Shown here: positions 57,208 through 64,000 of the stretch, one piece after another
Position numbering within the stretch: the first letter of the stretch is position 1
Layout of the letters: each line of letters opens with the position of its first letter
Origin: Kurthia huakuii LAM0618
GTDB taxonomy: Bacteria; Bacillota; Bacilli; Bacillales_A; Planococcaceae
Assembly (NCBI RefSeq): GCF_000505545.1
Contig: NZ_AYTB01000007.1
Location: 372,001-436,000, forward strand
DNA length: 64,000 nt
Reading direction: 5' to 3'
The notes under the pieces: generated by a model
Told to the model about the DNA's origin: nothing
What the model saw: only the letters and a program-made list of their open reading frames with translations
The model's database searches: none
Translations under genes and position numbers: made by a program

Positions 57208-58296
57208 ATGAGAATACCTGTTGAAACGCCTTCTCATCAATATGAAGTCATCATTGGCAACGGAAACTTAACCGCTGCCTTAACGACGATTGACGACAAC
57301 ATCAACAAGGCGGATAAATTGATTGTGCTAACGGATGCCAATGTGTGGCAAGCACATGAAAAAGCGTTTACGGAAGCTTTCCCATACGACTTTACAGTAC
57401 ATGTGATGCCGGCTGGCGAAGCGTGCAAAACATTCGAGAATTATTATGCAGTACAAACATTTTTACTCGAGCAAAAAGCAACGCGTAAAACGATGATTTT
57501 CGCTTTTGGCGGCGGTGCAGTGGGCGACTTAACAGGGTATGTGGCTGCGACGTTTATGCGTGGCGTGCCATTCGTGCAAATTCCGACAACGATTTTAGCG
57601 CATGATTCAGCGGTTGGTGGCAAAACAGCTATTAACCATCCACTTGGCAAAAATATGATTGGCGCTTTTTATCAACCGGAAGCCGTGCTATATGACATTC
57701 GTTTTTTAGAGACATTGCCAAAACGCGAAGTGCGCTCAGGTATGGCAGAAACGGTGAAACATGCGCTTATTTCAAATAAAGAGTGGCTTGAACAATTATT
57801 GCAACATACTGTTTATGACTTTAAGCAACAAGCGCTAGAGCAGCAACTTGAACAAGGCATTCGCGTGAAAGCCGGTATTGTCAAGCGCGATGAAGAAGAA
57901 CATTCGGTGCGTAAGTTTTTAAACTTTGGTCACACATACGGCCATGCGATTGAAGCGGCATCAGGTTTCGGTAAAGTCGCACATGGCGAAGCCGTTATGA
58001 TTGGGATTGTTTATGCGTTATTGCTAGGCGAAAACTATAGCAAGCTAACGCATGACTTTACAAAAGACGTGCTAGCGTTTGCGCTGCGCAGTGATTATCC
58101 ATTTGATGCCGTTAAAAACTTTACGTTTGATACGTTATTAGCGTATATGCTGACCGATAAAAAAGTCGAATATGGCGAGCTACAATTTGTATTATTAAAC
58201 GAAGTAGGCGAGCCATTTGTACAACAAATTTCAGTAGATGAAGCGCGCCAAACAGATGAGCGCTTACGTGCATTGTTACAGGAGGTAGAGAAATGA
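57208..58296 (+). CDS. aroB: 3-dehydroquinate synthase
   Basis: Second step of the shikimate pathway, DAHP to 3-dehydroquinate, NAD and zinc dependent. 362 residues with FGGGAVGDLTGYVAATFMRGV, DSAVGGKTAINH, and zinc ligands in EVRSGMAETVKH and NFGHTYGHAIE. Three bases after aroF; its stop overlaps the aroH start by four bases. Confidence 0.97.
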   Translation: MRIPVETPSHQYEVIIGNGNLTAALTTIDDNINKADKLIVLTDANVWQAHEKAFTEAFPYDFTVHVMPAGEACKTFENYYAVQTFLLEQKATRKTMIFAFGGGAVGDLTGYVAATFMRGVPFVQIPTTILAHDSAVGGKTAINHPLGKNMIGAFYQPEAVLYDIRFLETLPKREVRSGMAETVKHALISNKEWLEQLLQHTVYDFKQQALEQQLEQGIRVKAGIVKRDEEEHSVRKFLNFGHTYGHAIEAASGFGKVAHGEAVMIGIVYALLLGENYSKLTHDFTKDVLAFALRSDYPFDAVKNFTFDTLLAYMLTDKKVEYGELQFVLLNEVGEPFVQQISVDEARQTDERLRALLQEVEK

Positions 58297-58655
58297 TTCG
58301 AGGAATTCGAGGAGCGATTACCGTAACAGAAAATGATGCAGCACTTGTTTTAGCTGAAACAACAAAGCTACTGCAAGCCATCATTGAGACGAACCATATT
58401 GACGCAGCAGATGTCGCGTCGGTTATTGCAACGACGACACCGGATATTACGGCCGCATTCCCAGCAAAAGCAGTTCGTACATATGAAGGTTGGGATTATG
58501 TGCCGGTTATGTGTATGCATGAAATGAATGTCGAAGGGGCCTTACCGCTCTGCATTCGTTTAATGGTACATGTTGAAACAACGGTAGCGCAGCAGGAAAT
58601 TCAACATATTTACTTAAATGAAGCTGTAAAATTACGACCAGATTTAGTGAAATAA
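58293..58655 (+). CDS. aroH: Chorismate mutase (AroH type)
   Basis: Chorismate to prephenate. 120 residues of the trimeric AroH fold (MIRGIRGAITVTENDAALVLAET; active-site Arg7, Glu and the C-terminal VYLNEAVKLRPDL-like tail). In B. subtilis trpEDCFBA follows; here hisC begins 25 bases later, so the trp genes are missing from the cluster. Confidence 0.95.
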   Translation: MIRGIRGAITVTENDAALVLAETTKLLQAIIETNHIDAADVASVIATTTPDITAAFPAKAVRTYEGWDYVPVMCMHEMNVEGALPLCIRLMVHVETTVAQQEIQHIYLNEAVKLRPDLVK

Positions 58656-58680
58656 ACAATTTATAAAGAGGCGATTTGTG

Positions 58681-59784
58681 ATGAAATGGAAAGAAACAGT
58701 TAAAGGATTAAAAGCATACGAACCAGGGAAGCCAATTGATGCCGTTAAACGTGAATTTGGTTTAGATGAAATTGTGAAATTAGCATCAAACGAAAACCCA
58801 CTTGGCTGTTCACCAAAAGTGAATGCGTTCTTAAAAGAAACAGATTTCAACTTTGCGTTATATCCAGACGGCTACGCGCAGGATATGCGTACAGCTGTTG
58901 CTAACCATGTCGGCGTTGCAGAACAAGAATTATTATTTGGTAACGGCTCAGATGAATTAATTAGCATTATTTGTCGCGCGTTATTATCACCTGCAACGAA
59001 TACAATCATGGCGACACCAACGTTCTCACAATATAAATTAAATGCAGTTATTGAAGGTGCAGAAGTACGCGAAGTGCCATTAAATGCGAACCGCGAGCAC
59101 GATTTAGACGCGATGCTTGCAGCAATTGATGCACAAACATCGGTCGTATGGCTATGCAGTCCAAACAATCCAACAGGTGGTATTACACCGACGGCCGCGA
59201 TTGAAAACTTTTTAGCAAACGTACCAGAAGACGTGTTAGTCGTATTAGATGAAGCGTATGTAGAATATGTGATGGACCCTGAGTATGCCAACACATTACC
59301 ACTTTATAAACAATATAAAAACGTGCTATTAATGCGTACATTCTCAAAAGCATACGGCCTTGCAGCATTCCGCGTAGGTTATGCAATCGGTCAAGAAGCA
59401 TTAGTGCGCAAGCTAGAACCTGTACGTGGACCGTTTAATAATACGGTGTTATCACAAGCGATTGTGCCGATTGCCTTAAGCGACACCGACTATCTTGAAA
59501 AATGTCGCACGATTAATGCGGCCGGTAAAAAACAATATATCGCATTTTGTGAAAAACATGGTTTAGATTATTACCCAACTGAAACAAACTTTATTTTATT
59601 CGAAATTAAAGCAGATAGTAATGAAGTATTCCAAGAGTTAATGTCTCGCGGTTATATCGTTCGTAGCGGTGCGGCACTTGGCGTACCAAACTATTTACGC
59701 ATCACGATTGGCACGGAGCAACAAAACGCTGGATTACTTGCACAACTTGAAGACATCTTAATGAACAAAGGCGTTATTGCTTGA
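58681..59784 (+). CDS. hisC: Histidinol-phosphate / aromatic aminotransferase
   Basis: PLP aminotransferase used for histidine and, in Bacillus, for tyrosine and phenylalanine synthesis. 367 residues: LASNENPLG, CSPNNPTGGI, LDEAYVEY and the PLP lysine in RTFSKAYGLAAFRVGYAIG. GTG-ATG tandem start; ATG 58681 follows AAAGAGGCGA. Overlaps tyrA by four bases (TTGA). Confidence 0.95.
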   Translation: MKWKETVKGLKAYEPGKPIDAVKREFGLDEIVKLASNENPLGCSPKVNAFLKETDFNFALYPDGYAQDMRTAVANHVGVAEQELLFGNGSDELISIICRALLSPATNTIMATPTFSQYKLNAVIEGAEVREVPLNANREHDLDAMLAAIDAQTSVVWLCSPNNPTGGITPTAAIENFLANVPEDVLVVLDEAYVEYVMDPEYANTLPLYKQYKNVLLMRTFSKAYGLAAFRVGYAIGQEALVRKLEPVRGPFNNTVLSQAIVPIALSDTDYLEKCRTINAAGKKQYIAFCEKHGLDYYPTETNFILFEIKADSNEVFQELMSRGYIVRSGAALGVPNYLRITIGTEQQNAGLLAQLEDILMNKGVIA

Positions 59785-60878
59785 GACAAACCGTTCTGAT
59801 TGTAGGGCTCGGACTTATTGGCGGCTCGATTGCGCTCGCCCTACAAAAGTCACCGCAAAATTGGGTGATTGGTTATGATACGAATCCAGATACGCTTCAA
59901 AGTGCAAAAGTGTTAGGTGTCGTGAATGAAGCGGCAACCGATCCAGAGCAAGCGATTCGTTACGCTGATGTGTGCATTTTTGCGACACCAGTCAATGCGA
60001 CGCTTGCTTGGATGGAAAAATTAACAACATGGCAGCTCCCAGAAAACTTAATCGTTTCCGATACAGGGAGTACAAAAACGTTAATTATGGAAAAGGCTTG
60101 TGAACTCCAAGCACAAGGGATTTCGTTTATTGGCGGACACCCAATGGCTGGTTCTCATAAAAGCGGTGTGCTAGCCGCAAAACCAATTTTATTTGAAAAT
60201 GCGTATTATCTGTTGACGCCGCTAGCAGAGGAAAAGCCTGAGCGCGTGGAACAACTACGCGAATTATTGAAGTTGACGAATGCGAAACTAATGGTAGTTG
60301 ATGCGGAAGAACATGACCATATGACATCGATTGTGTCGCATTTCCCACATGTTGTGGCAGCATCACTTGTGCATCAATTGTCCGAGGAAAATGAAGAAAA
60401 CCAATTAACGAAGCAATTAGCAGCCGGTGGTTTTCGTGATATGACGCGTATTGCGGCCTCAAACCCACAAATGTGGAGCGATATCGTACAACAAAATAAA
60501 AAGCATATATTAGAGCAACTACATCGCTGGCAAGCTGAAATGACACGTGTGGAAGCCATTATAAAGCGAGATAGTGAACAAGAAATTACAGCGTTTTTTG
60601 CTGGCGCAAAAGATTTCCGTGATGACTTACCATTAACACAAGGTGCGATGTTCTCAACATACGATTTATATATCGATGTACCTGACCACCCAGGTAGCAT
60701 CGCAGAAGTAACGGCGCTGTTAGCACAAGAACGCATTAGTATTACGAATATTCGTATCGTTGAAACGCGCGAAGATGTATTCGGTATTTTAGTCGTAAGC
60801 TTTACGAGCGAAGAAGATCGTAATCGCGCGGCTAAATGCATTAAAACGCGTAGCCCATACGAATATTATATTGCATAG
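59781..60878 (+). CDS. tyrA: Prephenate dehydrogenase with ACT domain
   Basis: Prephenate to 4-hydroxyphenylpyruvate. 365 residues: Rossmann start [30 protein letters not shown] with the catalytic His, and a C-terminal ACT domain (about 290-365, [20 protein letters not shown]) likely for tyrosine feedback. TTG start at 59781 inside the hisC stop, implying coupled translation. Confidence 0.95.
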   Translation: MRQTVLIVGLGLIGGSIALALQKSPQNWVIGYDTNPDTLQSAKVLGVVNEAATDPEQAIRYADVCIFATPVNATLAWMEKLTTWQLPENLIVSDTGSTKTLIMEKACELQAQGISFIGGHPMAGSHKSGVLAAKPILFENAYYLLTPLAEEKPERVEQLRELLKLTNAKLMVVDAEEHDHMTSIVSHFPHVVAASLVHQLSEENEENQLTKQLAAGGFRDMTRIAASNPQMWSDIVQQNKKHILEQLHRWQAEMTRVEAIIKRDSEQEITAFFAGAKDFRDDLPLTQGAMFSTYDLYIDVPDHPGSIAEVTALLAQERISITNIRIVETREDVFGILVVSFTSEEDRNRAAKCIKTRSPYEYYIA

Positions 60879-60894
60879 CCGAGGAGGAATTTTG

Positions 60895-62181
60895 ATGACG
60901 TCTAAAACGTTACAATTTAAAAAACCTTCGTTGAAGGGGACTATTACTGTACCAGGAGATAAATCCATTTCACATCGTTCCGTGATGTTTGGTGCCATTG
61001 CGAAAGGAACGACAACAGTAGACGGCTTTTTATTAGGCGACGACTGTTTGAGCACGATTGATTGCTTCCGCAAACTTGGTGTAGACATCGCGCTTGATGG
61101 CACGAATGTGACCATTAAAAGTGATGGTATGGATGCGTGGCAAGAGCCTACAGACATTTTATATACCGGGAACTCTGGCACGACGACACGTCTTATGCTC
61201 GGTTTATTGGCTGGTTCAAATGTCCATGCAGTATTAAACGGCGATGCGTCAATCGGCAAACGCCCAATGAAGCGCGTTATTAATCCACTGCGTGACATGG
61301 ATGCGCATATTACTGGGCGTGCGGACGGGCAATATACACCGCTTGCCGTACAAGGTAAAACATTGACACCAATCGATTACACGATGCCGGTGGCGAGTGC
61401 ACAAGTAAAGTCCGCGATTTTATTAGCGGCGCTTAATGCCGATGGTACGACGATTGTCCGCGAACAAGAGCCATCGCGCGACCATACCGAGCGTATGTTG
61501 CGCCAATTTGGGGCAGACATTACGACAGAAGATGGTGTCATTACATTTAAAGGTGGCCAAAAATTAGCAGGTACGCATGTGTCAGTGCCAGGTGATATTT
61601 CGTCGGCTGCATTTTTCCTCGTAGCGGGCGCACTTACAAAGGATAGTATGATTACATTGCATAATGTTGGCTTAAACCCAACGCGTACCGGTATTATTGA
61701 AGCACTTGAAGCGATGGGTGCGGATATGACGATCACAGTTGATGACGTTACGGCAGCAGAGCCAATGGGTACCATTGTCGTAAAAACGTCGAATTTAATG
61801 GGTACGACAATCGGTGGCACGGTTATTCCACGCTTAATCGATGAAATTCCGATTATTGCCTTGCTTGCTACGCAGGCGCAAGGCACGACCGTTATTAAAG
61901 ATGCGGAAGAGTTAAAAGTAAAAGAAACAAACCGTATTGAGGCGGTCGTTGATGAATTAACGAAACTCGGCGCGCATATTACGGCGACCGAAGATGGCAT
62001 GATTATCGAAGGGCCAACGCCGCTCCACGGCGCAGCGATTCGTACGTATGGCGACCACCGTATCGGCATGATGGGTGCGGTTGCGGCGCTGATTGCAGAC
62101 GGTGATGTGACGCTTGATGACGCGGCGTGCATTGCGGTATCGTATCCGACATTTTTTGATGATTTAAAAACATTACAATAG
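60895..62181 (+). CDS. aroE: EPSP synthase (3-phosphoshikimate 1-carboxyvinyltransferase)
   Basis: Shikimate 3-phosphate plus PEP to EPSP; target of glyphosate. 428 residues with [34 protein letters not shown] and [10 protein letters not shown]. The loop after GNSGT has Thr-Thr-Arg where the class I enzyme typically has Ala-Met-Arg, the class II-like pattern of Bacilli. RBS GAGGAGGAA; the longer frame from 60871 overlaps tyrA. Named aroE in B. subtilis, aroA elsewhere. Ends the supraoperon. Confidence 0.96.
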   Translation: MTSKTLQFKKPSLKGTITVPGDKSISHRSVMFGAIAKGTTTVDGFLLGDDCLSTIDCFRKLGVDIALDGTNVTIKSDGMDAWQEPTDILYTGNSGTTTRLMLGLLAGSNVHAVLNGDASIGKRPMKRVINPLRDMDAHITGRADGQYTPLAVQGKTLTPIDYTMPVASAQVKSAILLAALNADGTTIVREQEPSRDHTERMLRQFGADITTEDGVITFKGGQKLAGTHVSVPGDISSAAFFLVAGALTKDSMITLHNVGLNPTRTGIIEALEAMGADMTITVDDVTAAEPMGTIVVKTSNLMGTTIGGTVIPRLIDEIPIIALLATQAQGTTVIKDAEELKVKETNRIEAVVDELTKLGAHITATEDGMIIEGPTPLHGAAIRTYGDHRIGMMGAVAALIADGDVTLDDAACIAVSYPTFFDDLKTLQ

Positions 62182-62186
62182 CGACG

Positions 62187-62229
62187 AAGAAGTGTGCGTA
62201 ACCGAATTGGTTGCGGCACTTCTTTTTTT
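62187..62229 (+). terminator. aroE terminator
   Basis: AAGAAGTG...CACTTCTT with an inner AACC/GGTT stem and T run. Confidence 0.88.
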
Positions 62230-62306
62230 AGGCATTTTTGTTGAGAAAACACAAGCGCTCCTGTACGATAAAAGAATGACAAATTTCGTAGAATCAGGTG
62301 AATATT

Positions 62307-63566
62307 ATGAACACGCAACAACCAATTATTAATGCCATTCAAAATGGCGACCTCCATGCATTACATCATGCGATTGAAGATTTACTCGTATCAGCCGATG
62401 CCAATGAACAATATGAAATGGCCGATTATTTAATGAACTTTGGTTATTTAAAACAGGCCGATGAAATTTTTGCACATCTCGTCTATTTATTCCCCGAAGA
62501 AGCGCAGTTGAAAATTGACCGCGCCACGGTATTAATGGAACTTGAAGCCGAAGATGAAGCTTTGGAAATGTTAATGGACGTAGAAGAACAAGCACCAGAA
62601 TATCCACAAGCGTTGTTAGCACTTGCGGATTATTATCAAATGCAAGGGTTGTATGAAGTAGCCGAGCGTCATATCGACCGCGCAATGGAGCTATTGCCTA
62701 CAGAGCCACTGCTCGTATTTGCGAAAGCGGAACTTATGATGGAGATGGGGCGTCTATCTGAAGCAGCACGACTTTATGAAGAAGTGTATACGACCGAGAA
62801 AGAAATTGCTGGCGTACGCATTATTGAGCGCTTAGCTGATGTACACCGTCAAGGCGGTTCGTATGAAGAAGCACTGCATTATTATCAACACGCGTTAAAA
62901 GATACGACATCAGCCGATTTATTATTTGGCGCAGCGTATGCAGCATTCCAAGCCGAGCAATATGAGCAAGCCATTCGCTACTTGGAAGATTTAAAAGTAT
63001 TTGACCCAGATTACTTCGCCGGTTACTTGCTGCTGGCACAAAGCTACGCGATGCAAGAAAACAATAAAAAAGCATTAGACGTAATCAAAGAGGGTATTAC
63101 TAGGGATGAGTATGATAAAGAATTGTATTTATTCGCTGGTAAAATGGCCATTAAAAATAGTTTACCAGAAGAAGCGGAAGCGATGTTACGCCAAGCAATC
63201 GCACTCGACCCGGAATATATGGAAGCCGTTTTAACGCTTGTGTCGATGCTATCAAATGACGAGCGCGATGAAGAAATTATCGAAATTATCGAAGGCTTGC
63301 ATAACGATGATTTTGAATGGTCGACGTTATCAGAATTTGCCGCTGGGGCGTATGACCGTTTAGAAGACTATGATAAGGCACGTAAACATTATGCGAATGC
63401 GTATCGCGATCATGATGACAATGTGTTATTCCTTGAAAAATATGTCTATTTCTTAATCGAAGATGGTCAACACGACAAAGCGAACGAAGTAGCGCAAAAA
63501 TTAACCGCCTTACAGCCAGAAGAACAACAATGGCTTGATTTACTTGCTCGTTTTGATGAACAATAA
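62307..63566 (+). CDS. ypiA: Tetratricopeptide repeat protein (YpiA-like)
   Basis: 419-residue cytoplasmic protein made of about eleven TPR-like helical hairpins throughout, acidic overall. No catalytic domain. ATG 62307 is preceded by AGGTG; GTG 62298 overlaps that site. Located between aroE and ypiB as in B. subtilis. Probably a protein-interaction scaffold; partner unknown. Confidence 0.9.
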   Translation: MNTQQPIINAIQNGDLHALHHAIEDLLVSADANEQYEMADYLMNFGYLKQADEIFAHLVYLFPEEAQLKIDRATVLMELEAEDEALEMLMDVEEQAPEYPQALLALADYYQMQGLYEVAERHIDRAMELLPTEPLLVFAKAELMMEMGRLSEAARLYEEVYTTEKEIAGVRIIERLADVHRQGGSYEEALHYYQHALKDTTSADLLFGAAYAAFQAEQYEQAIRYLEDLKVFDPDYFAGYLLLAQSYAMQENNKKALDVIKEGITRDEYDKELYLFAGKMAIKNSLPEEAEAMLRQAIALDPEYMEAVLTLVSMLSNDERDEEIIEIIEGLHNDDFEWSTLSEFAAGAYDRLEDYDKARKHYANAYRDHDDNVLFLEKYVYFLIEDGQHDKANEVAQKLTALQPEEQQWLDLLARFDEQ

Positions 63567-63586
63567 TCATTTGGGAAGTGATACGA

Positions 63587-64000
63587 ATGGAAACATCGAT
63601 TTCAAACAAAGACAAAAAAACATTTGTACGTTGGTTTTTAAAGCGTTTTGATTTAAAACGCCGAGAATGCGTATGGATTTTAAATTATATTATTGGCGAT
63701 GACGATTTATTGAATCATGTGCATTTTGTTGAAGATGCACATTATTGTCCACGTGCAATCGTTATTTCTACGACTGAATCAAACGGTATCCCATTCCGTT
63801 TTTACAAAGGCAATATTATGACTGCAGATGCTGAAAAGTCGTTTCATGATTTGCGTATGAACAATGAAGAAGCGATGTACATTCAATTGAATTTTCCAAA
63901 ACAGCCGCCAACAGAACAATACTTAGCGGTACTTGAAGAAAATCCGTTTATGCCATCTTATATGCAAATTTCATCGGAAGATAAGCAAGTAGCGCAAAAA
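63587..64000 (+). CDS. ypiB: YpiB-like UPF0302 protein (cut by window end)
   Basis: The first 138 codons of a frame that stays open to the last base. The start ATG 63587 follows GGGAAGTGA. The N-terminal part (FVRWFLKRFDLKRRECVWILNYI, then a DAHYCPRAIVIS segment) fits the UPF0302 family, YpiB in Bacillus, which is about 180 residues, so roughly 40 residues are missing. In B. subtilis it precedes the qcrABC cytochrome bc genes. Confidence 0.85.
   Translation, partial: METSISNKDKKTFVRWFLKRFDLKRRECVWILNYIIGDDDLLNHVHFVEDAHYCPRAIVISTTESNGIPFRFYKGNIMTADAEKSFHDLRMNNEEAMYIQLNFPKQPPTEQYLAVLEENPFMPSYMQISSEDKQVAQK

Overview
The window is chromosomal backbone of a low-GC Gram-positive bacterium of the Bacillales, most likely family Planococcaceae. 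Gene order follows the Bacillus subtilis map over long stretches: lexA/yneA-ynzC-tkt-yneF; yqkE-yqkF-nudF-fur-xerD-deoB; lysA-ribT-ypuF-scpAB-rluB-resABCDE-ribU; fer-ypbB-recQ-ypbE-ypdA-ansA-prsW-ypfA-cmk-plsC-ypfD-der-gpsA-hbs-folE-mtrB-hepS-menH-hepT-ndk-cheR-aroF-aroB-aroH-hisC-tyrA-aroE-ypiA-ypiB. Nearly all genes have clear AGGAGG-type ribosome binding sites and intrinsic terminators. No rRNA, tRNA, CRISPR array, prophage or intact transposase gene was seen.

The main feature is what is missing. Wherever B. subtilis carries sporulation or germination genes between these neighbours, the genes are absent here: sirA (tkt-yneF), spoIIM (nudF-fur), dacF/spoIIA/sigF/spoVA (nucleoside genes-lysA), dacB/spmAB (scpB-rluB), sleB/ypeB (prsW-ypfA) and spoIVA (gpsA-hbs). 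This fits a non-spore-forming Planococcaceae member such as Kurthia; the genus is an inference. Riboflavin genes ribD/E/AB/H are missing beside a retained ribT, while the FMN-riboswitch-controlled riboflavin importer ribU is present. The trp genes are absent from the aromatic supraoperon although mtrB (TRAP) is kept.

Layout: 1-1.5 kb, SOS regulators lexA/yneA; 1.5-9.3 kb, transketolase, small conserved proteins, iron regulator fur, recombinase xerD; 8-12 kb, nucleoside catabolism and an M20 amidohydrolase; 11.9-12.5 kb, an intergenic element with 50-bp imperfect terminal inverted repeats; 12.7-17.3 kb, lysine synthesis, chromosome segregation and rRNA pseudouridylation; 17.4-23.2 kb, cytochrome c maturation (resABC) and the ResDE two-component system; 23.3-24.3 kb, riboswitch and ribU; 24.3-36.5 kb, an accessory block absent from the B. 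subtilis order (biotin importer, LysR regulator, phosphoesterase, NlpC/P60 hydrolase, MFS exporter, peptide ABC importer, FapR-regulated fabI), with most of it bracketed by two inverted copies of a 123-bp element; 36.5-49.9 kb, ferredoxin, RecQ, redox, signalling, phospholipid, ribosome and GTPase genes; 50.5-64 kb, HU, folate/menaquinone genes, ndk, cheR and the aromatic amino acid supraoperon.

Regulatory sites supported by sequence include LexA boxes at lexA/yneA, a Per-box candidate at fur, an FMN riboswitch with a readable antiterminator, a BirA-type operator at bioY, a FapR operator at fabI, CodY-like sites before the peptide transporter, and a leader terminator before der.
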